Origin: Psilocybe azurescens
Lineage: Eukaryota > Basidiomycota > Agaricomycetes > Agaricales > Agrocybaceae
Direction of reading: 5' to 3'
DNA: 64,000 bases
NCBI GenBank assembly: GCA_023853785.1
Contig: JAJIRX010000801.1
Location: 1-64,000, forward strand
The notes under the pieces are model-generated. The model saw nothing but the letters and a program-made list of their open reading frames with translations. It was not told the origin of the DNA and made no database searches. The position numbers were made by a program, and so were the translations under genes. The number at the start of each line of letters is the position of its first letter. Positions within the stretch are counted from its first letter, which is position 1. This document shows positions 1-12,090 of the stretch, one piece after another.

Positions 1-310
1 CTACCAACAGGATACAAATAAAGTTACTGACGACCAGTGAATGTCAGTGTAAGTGAGCCCAAATTAATTTGCCCAAGTGTGGGAATAAGTGAACACATTA
101 ACTTGGCTGGCATAAGTGAGTGAAGTTGACTCGGACAAGTTACTATATTGACAGTCACTGTAGGCAATAACTTATTAAAGTTAACTTTGCTCACTTATGC
201 CAGCCAAGTTAATGTGTTCACTTATTCCCATGCTTGGCCAAATTAACTTAGGCTCACTTACACTAACAGTCACTGGTTGCCAGTGACTTTACTAGTACCT
301 TGTTAGTAAT
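1..310. mobile_element. Foldback MITE-like element (long hairpin)
   Basis: The left half (1 to about 145) is nearly the reverse complement of the right half (about 165-310). For example, GGCATAAGTGAG ending at 120 pairs with CTCACTTATGCC starting at 190, and GGGAATAAGTGAACACATTA pairs with its complement near 210-230. The loop is only about 20 nt. There is no coding capacity, so this looks like a non-autonomous foldback or MITE-type element. The left terminus may extend beyond the window, so no target duplication could be checked. Confidence 0.7.
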
Positions 311-2280
311 TTTCTAAGTAAATAATTTTGGCTACTATATAGAAGTAATATAAAGACAGTTAAGCAGTTTTAAAGTGCAAAACACTGTTTGTGTAGTTTA
401 TGTGCCAAGTTGGCTACTCAATGCATATTGGGAAGAGGTCTGTGTCATGCTCAGAATGTGGGGATAGTCGGCTTGAACAAGATGCCACTTTTCCACAGCA
501 TTGGCAATTAACTTATGCATAGTATTATTTTGACTGGGTATACAGAATACTTCAGACCTCCTCATGTAATATAATTCTCTGTATCACACCTGGTAAACAT
601 TATTAGACCCCAGGCATATCAACTTACATATGTACTGGGTTTCATTGACCCTTTCCTTTTTGGATATTTGCATGGTAAATGATTAATTTTATGTTCTAAA
701 CCCTTATCTATCAAGTTACTCATTAAATTTGCCAGTAAAGTGAGAATTTAACTTGAATTAACTTAACTTAGATGGTTAGTGAAAGTAACAAGATCAGCTT
801 TAAAATTAGGCATTTAAATTTGAAGTATTCACATTAGCTTTGGCAGTAGAAATAAGAAAAATTTAGTTATGAAAGTGAGTAACCCTATGGTACACTAAAG
901 TGGTACTACTATAATGGCTTGTTATGCTTACTCCATCTCAAATCCTCTTCTAGAAACATGTTTTGATTTTTAACAGACCTGGTTCAGGTCTGTGCACATC
1001 TGCTAAAAAAATTGAGTTATTGTAGATAAGATTGTGTGGAAACAGGCTTAAGTGCCCATCCCCAAGGTCATATTCCTACAAGAAGATTCTGATTTAGTAT
1101 CAGTATTTCAATTAACAATACTAACTCCTGAGGAGTTCTCTACTGATCAAAGACTTTTTACACATGTCTACTGTAAATTTTGGCATTGGTACAAGGGAGA
1201 CAAGTGTGAATAGGTTGGATAAGCTACCATCTTTACTTTCACATACTTTGCCTGCAGTGTAACATGTCTTTGGCACCCAAGTGTCATTAACTTATTCCCA
1301 CAAAACAACAAAGTAACTTATTTTCACTTGGCTTGTGACAAAGTCCACTTGGACACCATAAGTTAGTCACAAGTGAATAAAAGTAAATTTTGTATGGCTG
1401 AGTTAATTTCATAAGTTACTTTGTGAACCACCAACAGACCCTTCTCCTTTCCCTGTGCTATTTCCTATCTGGCTTGTGTAATAGCAGCACCCCTACACTC
1501 TTTGTCTGCTCTGCATTATTTGCAGCTGCCACCACACATCAGCAGCCTACTGCTCTCTCTCCACATCACCTTTGTGCTTGCCACCTCTGCACCCACTGTC
1601 ACTATGCTGCTGTCCAACAAGGCACACAAATTTACATTCAATGAACTCGGATGTAAATCTGGTCTTGCAGCATTTGACAGCATGTGCTTGAGATATGCAC
1701 AGGGGAGGTTTTTCTTGTCAACGAGTTTAGTCATACACAGGGATAGGAGGTAACAGCCCATGTCCAGCTGCAGCTGCTGCATGCACTGTTGCACATGTGA
1801 AGATGAGTTTCAAGTTTGATTGTGGAGGACAGAGGTGTGGGTGCAGGAGGGATTTTGGGTTTTTCATGATTGTGTTGTTGTCAAGGGGGTACTGGGATGA
1901 TGACTTGTGACCGGGAGGTAGGGGGGGGGAGGGGGGGAGAGCCAGAGGCCTTAAAAAAATTATTTTTTCAGTCATTAAGCCTCAAATTCTGTGCCATTGA
2001 GAGATAAGGAACTCCCTCTCAAGGTTTAAGAGAAATAAATGAGCCATAGAAGCCAATTTCAGCTCTTAATAGATTTATTTTTCTGTTTTCTGTCTGACGA
2101 TGCCATCTGTGGTGGGTCCATGACACATAATAAAAGTGGCAATCCATCTGAATGCTTCTGAAAATTCTTCAAACTGTTTTGGCTGATTTATTTATGACTA
2201 TTCATGACCAAATCCAACATAAAATAAACTTCATATGCCAAAAAATTGGTTTGTGTTTTTATAATGATCAAAACATACCC
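311..2280. other. AT-rich intergenic DNA without a supported gene
   Basis: No convincing coding exon was found. Two short palindromic patches resemble the element at the left edge: about 712-802, which begins GTTACTCATTAA and ends GTGAAAGTAAC, and about 1290-1425, which contains ACAAAGTAACTTATTTTCAC and a diverged reverse complement. They may be decayed relatives of that foldback element. A G-run is present around 1920-1940. Confidence 0.45.
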
Positions 2281-2282
2281 TA

Positions 2283-2935
2283 CTCGTGGTCAAAAAAGTG
2301 ACCGGACACCATGTTTGACCACATTTGACCACAATGGCTGGTTTGACTTTCTTTATTTTGGGTGGATGGGAAGATAATATGGAACATAGTATATTCTGAA
2401 AGGCTTTAATATTTGGATGAAATCTAACCGAGAAATGTGGCTATTGCTCTTTCTTCACATGAGGGGGGAATCATCAGAAATTTTATTTAAGACCTAAAAT
2501 TTTTACAGGAGCTAGAGGGGGTCAATCTAAGTATGGGATAACTTGAATCATGAGTATAACTTTTTTGTTGAGGAGATATAAGGCAGGCAACTGCTTCATA
2601 TTGTGTGAAAATAGCAATTATGAGTAAAAACACTGTACTTGTGACCTGCATATCTCATTGAGAAATGAAGGTATGAACTTGAGACAGCTTGTCCCACCCT
2701 TCAAATATATACATCTGTATCCTCCCAAAGAATAAGCACTCAAAAAATTTCTTACAAATTTCCCTCCTCTGCAGAAGGGGAAATAGTCATATTTCTCGGT
2801 CAGATTTTATCCGAATATTATAAAATTTTGAAAATTTACTACATTCTATATAGTCCTTGTATCCACCAAAAATGAAGAAAATCAAACATACAGTTGTGGC
2901 TGAATGTGGTGTCCGGTCACTTTTTTGGCCACGAG
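2283..2935. mobile_element. Tc1/mariner-type MITE, about 650 bp
   Basis: The ends are 29-bp terminal inverted repeats with one mismatch: CTCGTGGTCAAAAAAGTGAC continuing CGGACACCA on the left (2283-2311), and the same sequence inverted at 2907-2935. Both ends are flanked directly by TA (2281-2282 and 2936-2937), the target duplication made by Tc1/mariner transposases. The interior has no transposase reading frame, so this is a non-autonomous derivative mobilised in trans. Family assignment rests on the TA duplication and TIR shape only. Confidence 0.8.
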
Positions 2936-2937
2936 TA

Positions 2938-3912
2938 TATAGAAGAAGGGGAGGGAGGGGGGGGGGCCTTGCAAAAAAATCTACCCCAGGTGTTTTCCAA
3001 CATTCTGGTACTCCCTTGGTTGTTGTTTGTGTAGTTGGAAAAGGTCCAGCAGCAGGCAAGTGGTCTAACAACAGATATGATGATGATGTCATTGATGGCA
3101 GGAATATCGTACGTGCAATAAATTATTTGCACATGTTAGTTCATTTTTTAGTCTGTTTTTCTGCATGTTACTGTAGTTGGCCATTGGCCTCACTTCCACA
3201 TGTTGGAAAGTAATTAAATTTTAACACAAGTTGATACTTTTTTGCCAATACTTGTAGCTGAAAAAGTAATCACCATTATGTAATCTGATGGCATTTCTGA
3301 GAAGGCTCATTGAAATAAAGGGCCTCGTTCTTGTCAAGTAATATATCCGGTCACCTGAAATTTTGAGGAATCCATTATATACTGCAATAGAGTATAAATA
3401 TAAGTTTTGGGCCAAACAAAATCATTAGAAAGTCAAAGAGAGCTGAATCTATCAATTTATATGCTTTTGAGTGTCTATGGACAGTGTTAGCCGCTAGAAT
3501 AGTGTATCAGGCCTGGGCAGTTGCCTAAAGTACTTGATACATGCCAGTGGGATTATTGCCCATCCCTCCCAGGGACTGGTGATGGTGATTTATTGACAGG
3601 CAGGCAATGGTGAACAGTGGTAAACACCACTATTTGCAGTGGGTGGGGTTAAAAATGGTCTTGCTCATTGTTGGGGTGGTTACTGATGCTGAAAAAATAC
3701 AGTAGGATCAGCATATCAATATCCATAATGGGTGTTTGCGCCAGACAGTGGAGATGGGATGGGGTGGATGCACAAGGGTGAATTTGGATGACACTCCATA
3801 TTTAGATTATTTTTTCCAGATGATGTAGCCATATAATCAAATACAGATAAATTTAGAATTGATCATCAATTTTGATTGATCCAAATTACTGACACCTGAT
3901 TGACATGAAATG
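2938..3912. other. Intergenic DNA, no gene recognised
   Basis: AT-rich sequence with only short incidental reading frames. A phrase around 3345-3355 (ATATCCGGTCACC) recalls the terminal motif of the MITE just upstream, so a decayed transposon fragment is possible but not demonstrated. Confidence 0.35.
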
Positions 3913-4371
3913 CCAATCAATAGACCAGTCAATCAGAGTTTAAATTGCTATATAGAGCAGATTGGTCCCATGCCATCAAGTGTAGTAAAACTGCGCTGAA
4001 CAAAGTCTGCATGACACTACAAACATTTTGTAATGAAAAAATTTTGTGATTGTGTGGCAACACCAATGCCAACTTGGCTGTCCAAACATCTGTCTCTGCT
4101 AACTATTCTTCTGAGCTCCAAGGCCAAAAACTAGGGTGTATCATCAGGTAGTTCAAAGTCACTTTTATGAGTGCTGGAAGGGCGTGGAAGTCATACATAG
4201 CTACAGAACAGGTGGGAGGACTTAAGCTGCAGAACACATAAGTTACGTCATTACAAAATGTTTGTAGTGTCATGTGGACTTTGTTCAGGACAGGTTTACT
4301 GCATGTGACAGCACAGGACCAATCTGCTTTATATAGTAATTTAAACTCAGATCGACTGGTCTGTCTATCAA
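3913..4371. mobile_element. Inverted-repeat element with about 123-bp arms
   Basis: The arm at 3913-4035 is matched in reverse complement by 4249-4371. Diagnostic blocks are ATGACACTACAAACATTTTG (left) against CAAAATGTTTGTAGTGTCAT (right), and CAGATTGGTCC against GGACCAATCTG. Arm identity is clearly high but not perfect. The 213-bp centre has no coding potential. It is best read as an old non-autonomous DNA transposon or foldback; no confident target duplication was found. Confidence 0.65.
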
Positions 4372-5808
4372 CAGTTTGCCACCCATTTCTTCAACTGTCA
4401 TAGACAGATTGGCTACCAGTCTAATCAATCAATAGGTGGGGTCTGGAACTGATACAGATACAGGGCAACTTCTCGGGCACTCCATGCAGCTTGTGTTAAT
4501 CAATGATTATGTCCTGTATTAGCATAGCTTGATCAATATAGCTATTTTCAATGAATTTCTCTCAGTACATCAGATGTTCTACTCATAAGTAAAATAATTA
4601 TGCTGTTTTCAATCTTTCTTGATGTTAGTGATGTGTTGGCTTGGCCAGTGTGGATGACAATACTCCCAGGAGTATTTTCCATTTGCCGGCAAGGCAATGC
4701 CCTGGCATGGGAAAATGGCTATTCTTGGCAATTGGCAAAACTCATTATTACATAAACTTTGAGATAGTCTTTGTTGTTTTTGAGCATAACTAAGTAGAAA
4801 CAAAGCAAAAACCATTAAATAAATAAGTTTATGCTACATAACTGGTATGCTGTCCAGACAGTACAGGCATTACACTTTTTAACAACAGATTTTCTGATTG
4901 ATCTTGCCAACTTTTGAAGTACTCGAGAATAAAGCTGTCTACTTGGTGCCACAGCCACCAAAATATGGCATGTTGGCAGCACATATCAAGGAAATTTCAA
5001 CAAAATTAAGACATGGACTGGCTTCTTGTCGGCATATAGCGGAGTTTGATGTGTTTGATGGAAACCATTGATGAGCGATCACAAAACAAACAAATGATCA
5101 ACATGAATATTTAATATTTGTTGCCACCTTTTTGCCAGGCTGCTATGGCCGGCAAGTATCACCATGCAGTGATTGCTGGCAAGATGAAATGGCAATGTTT
5201 TGCCAACAACACTAGGCTTAGCTCAGCCTGAAAGCCATGACTTAGGCTCAGTATTTTCAGACCTGGGCTTTGAGAAATTGAAGCCTGAGCCGCACCAGCA
5301 GGCCTAAGCTGCAGCCTGTGGGGAGAATTTTGGGTGGGGCAGGAGGCCCCACTTATTCTGTGTATTCCAAGGCATTGGATGGATGGATTCTGGTGAAACA
5401 TATTTTAAATGGAAGGTAGGATGGTATACAACAATTACTGATAATTTATTTACATGTAGCTAAACATGATTGAATGCAATAATTATAAGAACAGGTTTCT
5501 TAGCTAATTAACAATGAGTCATCTGCTTCATTATTGCTATTGATATTGAGAACAATGTGATGCAACTTTAAATTTGTTGGAAACAATAATATATCATCAT
5601 GAGGCATCACACCCAAACCTAGGTATTGGACTTTAAATAGGAAAAAAACATATATTTGGGGATGTACAAGAGCAGTGTGTATGTTTGCAATATGCAGCTA
5701 AAATAATGAATCATAATTAAGTAGAGTGTTGTAGAAAATTGAAACTTCGGTTTGAAAAGTGAAAACAGAAGTGTACTGACATGAGGTTAACAGGAATGGT
5801 AATATAAT
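4372..5808. other. Intergenic DNA, possible isolated exon
   Basis: Mostly AT-rich with no recognisable gene. One open stretch on the + strand at about 4912-5070 translates to plausible protein (it contains YLVPQPPKYGMLAAHIKEIS) and ends in a stop. No start, partner exon or family was identified, so it is not called as a gene. Confidence 0.3.
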
Positions 5809-6036
5809 CTATGAACACCTACTTTGTCTGATGCCTCCTCTTTGATTTTGCTGTCTCAGAGTGTTTTGGCATAGTTTTATTTGGAGCAGATTGACATCAT
5901 TTTGCAGAAGGTTCTGTATGGTTGAAAGAGGGAGTAGCATCTTCCAATATGCTTCTGGTGCATTTTCCTGTGCTTTTTTTGCTGGTGTCTTGCTGTCAGA
6001 GTGGAGTGCTTCAATTGTGTTCTTGATGGCAAGTCA
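5809..6036 (-). CDS. Exon-like open stretch, unrecognised
   Basis: A reading frame of about 75 codons closed by TAG at 5809-5811, with protein-like composition (it includes EAYWKMLLPLSTIQNLLQND, Gln/Asn-rich and helical in character). The frame is bounded upstream by a TGA with no splice acceptor between them, so it has no clear start except an internal ATG. It could be the last exon of a decayed gene. No family is recognised. Confidence 0.25.
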
Positions 6037-6162
6037 GCTTAAACAGCATTCATGTGGCTCAATACAGGTAGTGTCTATAGCAGAGGCTGGTTCATGACTC
6101 TCAAAACCAATGGTACATATAAATGGCAGGAGCTGCTGAATCTGACAAATGAGCATTTTTGG

Positions 6163-7123
6163 TGTACTTTACCTCCACCCAGGAACTCCATGTGGAGTCC
6201 ACCAACTCCATATAAAGTGGTGGACTCCACATGGAGTCCATTTGGAACATGTATAAAGGTTCAAAAAATCATCTTTGATAAATGGAGTCCAGATGGACTC
6301 CAAACAATTCCAGATAGAGTCCAGATGGACTCCAGGTGGACTCTAAACAAGTTCACTTAAGTCCACCTGGAGTTCAATCAGAATCCACCTGGACTCCAGG
6401 TGGACTCCAGTTGGAGTTCTCAACTTTAACTTCATGAAATAGAATCCAGTTGAATTCCAACTGAAATATATTAACTCGCTCTCACCCCCTTGCCCCCCAC
6501 TCTCACTCTCACCCTCTCGCCCCTGCCCTCGCTGTCGTTGTCGGCTTCACACTCACCCTCAGCCTCGCTCTCACCCCCTTGCACTTGCTGTTGCTGTTGG
6601 CCTTGGCCTCACCCCCTCACACTCACTGTCGCTGTGAGCCTTGCTCTTGGCCTTGCCCTTGCCTGTGTCCTTGTTGTCATGGTCATCCACGTCCACGTCC
6701 ATGCTGTTGTCATCATGATCGTGGTCGTGATCATCCTTGTCCACGTCCATGTCCTTGTCATTGCGATCTTCCTTGTCTGTGGCCTCATTGTCAATATAAA
6801 TAAAATCTGGGGACCTTCCTCCACCTGGAGTCCATTTGAATTTGGCCCTAAAATTGTGTATTCATGCTTATATACATGATTTATGATTTAAATCCACATG
6901 AAATCCATATAGAGGATGTGGAACTCCACATGAAGTTCCACATGGAGTCCACATGGAGTTCCACATCCTCCACATTGGTCCACATGGAGGATGAGTGGAT
7001 CCCAGCTGGACTCCATGTGGAGTCTCCATCATAAATGGCTGGGACACCTGCAAAAAAGGGTCACCAAACTCCATGCTGGAGTTGGTGGACTCCACATGGA
7101 ATACCTGGGTGGGGTAAAGACCT
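6163..7123. mobile_element. TIR element, about 960 bp, 9-bp target duplication
   Basis: The left end, with ACTTTACCTCCACCCAGG, is mirrored at the right end, where the reverse complement reads TCTTTACCCCACCCAGG. The match continues through CCATGTGGAGTCCACCAACT. The flanks share CATTTTTGG (6154-6162 and 7124-7132), which would be a 9-bp target-site duplication; hAT elements make 8 bp and Mutator-like elements about 9 bp. The subterminal regions are packed with short palindromes of the GGACTCCACNTGGAGTCC type. No transposase is encoded. The centre carries a pyrimidine-rich low-complexity block. Confidence 0.7.
6480..6790. repeat. CT-rich low-complexity tract inside the TIR element
   Basis: Degenerate runs of CTCACCCTC, GCCCTTGCC and GTCATCGTGGTC-like words produce long but meaningless reading frames on both strands (Ser/Leu/Pro- or His/Cys/Pro-rich). 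Composition is unlike the surrounding AT-rich DNA, so it was probably carried in or expanded within the element. It is not considered coding. Confidence 0.6.
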
Positions 7124-7385
7124 CATTTTTGGCCTTGCACTTTTGTGGTTTTTCAAGACATGCCACATGGTAACACCAGCACAGGAGAGCTGGGATTGAT
7201 AGCAGATAAGGGGTAAGATAACTATAGATCAAGTTCAGAGACAGGGATGAAAATAGTGTCATTGACAATGTTTCAAGCAACTGATGGTACCTGTCTAGAT
7301 GTTGCTATATCTGGTGATATGCAGGCATTTGCATCTTGATCACATTTGGCAGTAGTTACTTGTGGAAGTATGGAGGGTGAAGAAG

Positions 7386-8921
7386 CTAGAAATGCATGTT
7401 GTGAGTAGGGTGGGGTAGGAGGTGGTGATAAATGATGGTTAGGGGAATCTGGTGGGTTGGACATTCCGTGTATATCAAATGGAAAAGGGTTTGGGCAGGC
7501 AGGTAAAAGACACCAGTGTGTATGTTGATATGTGGAGATAGTGGTAAGATGGGATCAGTGGACAATATATCAACCTCCAAGATCAGCACTTGATTTGTAA
7601 TAGATGCCACAATTGGAGAAGAAACGACTGGAATGGGCCTCATAGGTGGTGCCACAGGAGACCCAGAGGAAGCAGAGATCAAGATAGCCTTTTCAGTGAT
7701 GGACACCATATCATTCAAGGTGGTGATTGAATGTAAGGCTGCATCATGATTTTCCAATTCAAGTTCAGACATTGGGACAAATCCATCCTGCACAAGGTCA
7801 ACAAACAACACTCCTCAGGGCTGTGAGTTGATATTAATAAGGAAAATCAGAATATGTACACAGAGATAACTTACTATAACACTTCTGCAGAAAGGAGCCA
7901 TACATTGGAATTAGATACTTCTTGATTTGTATGCATTCAGACTGTCCAAAGGTCATCTTGACATTGCCTGATGTAGTACCAGAATGGATGCTAAGTATGC
8001 CCATCAAATAATGGATGCATTAGAGTAGGAAGCCTGTACATGGCTGTATGCATACCTGATGACACTAAGCTGACCATTCTGTGCTGGCTCAGGCCCTCCA
8101 GCAATGAGAGTTGCCTTCCATCCAGTTGCATCACAAACAGCATCTAAAATGGGCTGAAGAATATGCATGAGACCCTGAATAGACCTGTTTTTGGTGTGTT
8201 AGTGAATATAGTCTAAATGAGAGATTCAACTGACATACCTCTGACGGTCTTTGAGTTGGTAGATATGCCAAGCCTCTGTGTGTTGGGCTTTTGCATATTC
8301 TAACTATTTCTGCTGCTCTTCTTTGGGTAATTTCAAAAAAGATGCTGAGCAATACTATTGTGAAGAGCTGCTTGATCTGATTTGTGAGTCCCTCCTCTCT
8401 GATCTGACCTTCACTTCTTCTATTTCAGATCTATGATCTTTCCTCCAAATATTGGCAGCAGTCTTCATGCAGAGTTTGCTAATTTCATTACCAGACAGCT
8501 TAGCAATGAGGGATTTATAAGGATTATATGTGTTGGGATCTTTGGGATTGACATTGTTATCTTTCATATACTGGTAAATTAACCAACATTTAATTTGCTG
8601 GTAATTGAAGTCAATCACAAGCTTCTGATAACAAGTCACATCAACACATACCACCTTTTTGAAGTCCACAGTGGTCTGCCTTGTCTTCAGAGCTAATATT
8701 GCCACAGAATACTCATCTGGTGTCATTTTATCCTCATCTGGCTGGACCTGCTCTGGCTGTGGGGCATTGTCATTGACTGCAGCAAGATCTTCTGGACTGG
8801 GATCTTGGTCATCTGGCAGGTCAAGTGGGAAACACTTGAAAAAATGATGTTGGATTAATGCTAGTACTTCTGGAGCATACATAATGACCAGCAACACCAA
8901 GACTGTACACTTTCTTTTCAT
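7386..8921 (-). pseudogene. Broken multi-exon gene, 'GLMHILQP...DATGWKATLIAGGPEP' family
   Basis: Function unknown. From the 5' side, an exon at about 8921-8200 encodes an acidic linker (DQDPSPEDLAAVNDNAPQPE) followed by a region of the PYKSLIAKL...AANIWRKDHRSEI type. It then continues into FLKLPKEEQQ and LEYAKAQHTEAWHIYQ, but two in-frame TAG codons interrupt this part. After a short intron, the conserved block GLMHILQPILDAVCDATGWK / ATLIAGGPEPAQNGQLSVI lies at about 8190-8050. A further exon at 8020-7880 carries SIHSGTTSGNVKMTFGQSE, and the tail starts near 7811. I believe this is one of the abundant uncharacterised protein families of Agaricomycetes. The nonsense codons argue for a pseudogene. 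Confidence 0.6.
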
Positions 8922-9845
8922 TCAATAAAAGTCTTTGCGAGCACCACAAAAGTGCCAGGATTAGGCATTCTTTTTAAATCTGTAATTCAATTCAAAATTA
9001 TATTTTGAGGTGTGGAAGAGATACTCACCTTGATTTACTGAGGGACTGGATTGAGACACAAAAGGGGTTTTTTGTTGTGTCTGGTATTGTAATTGAAAAA
9101 AAAAAAAAAAAAAGTGCAGGGCTTGTCAGCAGTGAATCCAATTACTAAACAGCAGGATTGTGCTGGCTCATTCATAATTAGGTTTTGTTTATTTCAAGTC
9201 CATATATTTCAAAATTTCTCTGTACTGATGATATCTTACAATTCATGCAGATTAAAAGTACTCAAACCAGTTCAATAATTACATATTGATCATCAGAGCT
9301 GATTCTAATGGCGTCTATGCAGATTTTCTACACAACTTGTCAGGAATCTTCACAACTCTGGACAAAGTTGCTATTCAAATGGACAAACTAGTTCAGCAAT
9401 GCCTTTGTGCCTACTCAAAATCTAGGTTCAATGTACATTATTTTTTAATGAGACCCTGGAGTGCTCTCTGATCTACTCTAACCAAATGTGCATCCACATT
9501 TTTACGTTATGATGGCCTCTTTCTTTCTGATGGGCAATAGAATTCTTTTTCCAAAATCTGAAAGGACTGAATAAAAGAAATTCAGGCCTCAGATAATATT
9601 AACTGTATAACTAATGATAGCAATCATATAAAAAGATGGTAACTATTCAGAAATTTATGAGGTTCAGAATCACTCAGTTACTATCATTCAAGTAGGGCAC
9701 ATACATTTTGCAGAATATCAAATCCTATTTGTTTATGCGGTCAGGTACTAGACAGTTCATCAGGCTAAAGTTGAAATGATGGGATACATTTCAATCTAAA
9801 TGGATACAGATATATTCCAATCTAAATGGAGACAACAACCAGGTA

Positions 9846-10312
9846 CTACTCCATGTCCATGCCCATAATCCTTTGGTATTCAGCCTCATCTGCAGCTTGC
9901 TCAGCACAGCATTTTATGGAGTCTGACACAATGCAAAACATGTATCATGACTACTGAGCAAATTGAAATGGGTAGGACAGATTAGAATAGAATGTACCTG
10001 TACTGCACAGCTGCCTGTCTGAGCTTCTTACAATTTGCTTCTCTATACCAGGTCTGTGCCTCCCGATGTGAGTCCTTGAGCAATGTAGCTTCATCAGGAC
10101 TTAGAGTGAGTTTGCGCCTGCAAATGAAAATGAGCAACATAGATTAGTATATAGAAAAATGCTTGTACTTCCTGGCATGTTTGCGGGATTTCTGTTGCTG
10201 ATCGTGAAATGTCCCTGTGCAATGGATAGCATGTTTTCTTGAGTTGCTCTGCTAAAAGGTTAGAAACAGACTCACTGCAGGTATAAGTGATGTTTTCTGG
10301 CCAGAATTTCAT
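9846..10312 (-). pseudogene. Gene fragment of unknown family
   Basis: The segment 9998-10117 is bounded by a good acceptor (TTTTCATTTGCAG) and donor (GTACATTC) and encodes a charged helical stretch beginning KLTLSPDEATLLKDSHREAQ. A downstream stretch ends CCAEQAADEAEYQRIMGMDM at a TAG (9846-9848), but joining it at the visible acceptor puts it out of frame. An upstream exon may start at the ATG near 10312. The frames do not connect cleanly, so the gene is either broken or mis-spliced in my reading. The neighbour on the same strand (7.4-8.9 kb) may belong to the same ancestral gene. Confidence 0.35.
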
Positions 10313-10949
10313 CTCGGATGCAGTATGTTTAAGTCCAATAACTTGGTGGTGAGCACTTGAATTTCATTACTGATATTGTTGTTGTAGTTTAAGGCAAGCT
10401 GGGTTGACATCTGTTCTATCACTGCTAAACATGGTTATTGCTGCCAGTATCCCAAAATAGATCACAATATCTGTGAAATCACTAAGTTGTTTGTACAAAG
10501 AAAAGACCTTTTGGGTGCAAAGGAGACACATTATTGTCTACATATTGAACCACAGAAATATTACAAAAGACAGTGTATTAAAAGATTCTCAACAGTAAAG
10601 GAAGAAAAATCCAGTTACAGATTTCTCAATGACTGAAAAGTAGTGGACCGGAAGATAAATCCATGGTTGAACCACATGTAAACTACTCTGCTCAGTGAGG
10701 TAGTTGTATGTCCTGTGAGTGTACAAGATTCAGAAATTTAGGTCTTAGATATATTCTAGACAATATACTGTCGTCAGATTTTACTGAAGTGCCCAGCTCA
10801 ATTTACTATTAGCATTTTATTTCAATAAGTCTAGCGGAAATCACCGCACACAGTTCTGAAATCACCACGCAAGGTTGTTGAGTCCTCATTTTAGGTATTC
10901 ATCAGTCATATGGTGAAAAGTTACTCATGTGTTTATTGGACAGTGTTAA

Positions 10950-12090
10950 TTACATTACAGAACTGAGAATGTCTACATTGTGAGATATTGGCAGGTCCAC
11001 TACAGGCAATAAAGAAAGACCAAGCTTCCACCTCTCACTGTTTTTCTGCTCCTGTTCTTCACGTTGGTTGGATGAAAGTGTCGCATAATAGTCTACTGCC
11101 TTCTGATTATTGTTCTCTACCCATCTAAACAGAGCCCCAGCGCTGTATTGCACAAACGTAGTACCGACGTTCTTCAGAAGAGATTGAAACATTGGAATGG
11201 ACAACCACAGCAGATGGAAGAAGGATTGTGGCTCCTGGTGGGAATTCGATAACAAGACGGCAGTCCCACAAGATCAGGTGGCCACCCTTCTTATAGTCAA
11301 AAAAACCTAAAGAGGTGACAGCGCACCATCCAAATGGAAGGTTTGAAGAATCCCTATGCCTGTAGCACGCTGTATGAGGGCCGAGGTTGTATGTTACTGC
11401 ACTAAAAACACTTGACAAAAATGGGCGTTTCAACTCAGGGTTTTCTCTGTAAAGCTTCCCCAGCTTTTCAACGTAGTGGGCATAGAGTGCTGGAGCTCTG
11501 TGCTTCATGACTGCTGAAAGATGGGCCAGAATCAGCAACTGATAGATGTTAGAAAGATACTGTATTTACCTGAGCCAAAGCCTGCAATACGCTGGAAACA
11601 GCTCATACTGTTGAGTTCATTGACCACGTCCTTATTCTCTCCTTGATTTTTCAGGTTCATGGGATATTTCTGACCGCCGCCATGAGAGACACCGCATGAA
11701 AGTGAAGCAAACACCCCACGGGCGATGTTTCTGCTTCCGACCGAGGGAGTGAACAACGACTTCGGGAGGCTTCTAAAGCTTCAGCAGCCTGTTGGTGAAT
11801 GTCTGGCCAGTCTTCGTCCTCAGGCCAACCCGCCAGTACGGTGACAATTCGCCCGCTCTTGTCTACGAGTAAGGACAGGTGTTCTTCAAATATATTATTG
11901 ACCAAGGAAGTAGACGTAGCAAAGAGACATACCTGCCGTCCCACTCCTGAAGCTCGAACCCCAGTTCCGACCCCCCTCACCTGTGGCCTCAGCCAGAGTA
12001 TACGCCGCTCCGACTTCCACCTCTCGCTCAATGCCACGGAACCCCGTGACTAGCCACCCTGATTTTTTCTGTGTCCATATCACACAGCGC
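10950..12090 (-). pseudogene. TET/JBP-family 2OG-Fe(II) dioxygenase, degraded
   Basis: TET/JBP enzymes oxidise 5-methylpyrimidines in DNA using Fe(II) and 2-oxoglutarate; the fungal branch is expanded in basidiomycetes and often travels with KDZ-type transposons. Visible here are the block CGVSHGGGQKYPMNL, then an intron (11514-11569), then HRAPALYAHYVEKL. The double-stranded beta-helix core follows, with the H-x-D iron ligand in CYRHRDSSNLPFGWCAVTSL, then GGHLILWDCRLVIEFPPGA and the distal iron histidine in VVVHSNVSI. The C-terminal YSAGALFRWVEN lies in another frame. At least two single-base frameshifts break the domain, near 11745-11765 and near 11155-11162. A further frame change precedes the VTVLAGWPEDEDWP segment. 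The family call is firm; the copy is very unlikely to be active. Confidence 0.75.

Noticed and set aside
6490..6879. 129-codon hydrophobic frame in the TIR element
   Set aside because: Derived from a CT-rich low-complexity tract, with equally long frames in other phases and on the other strand.
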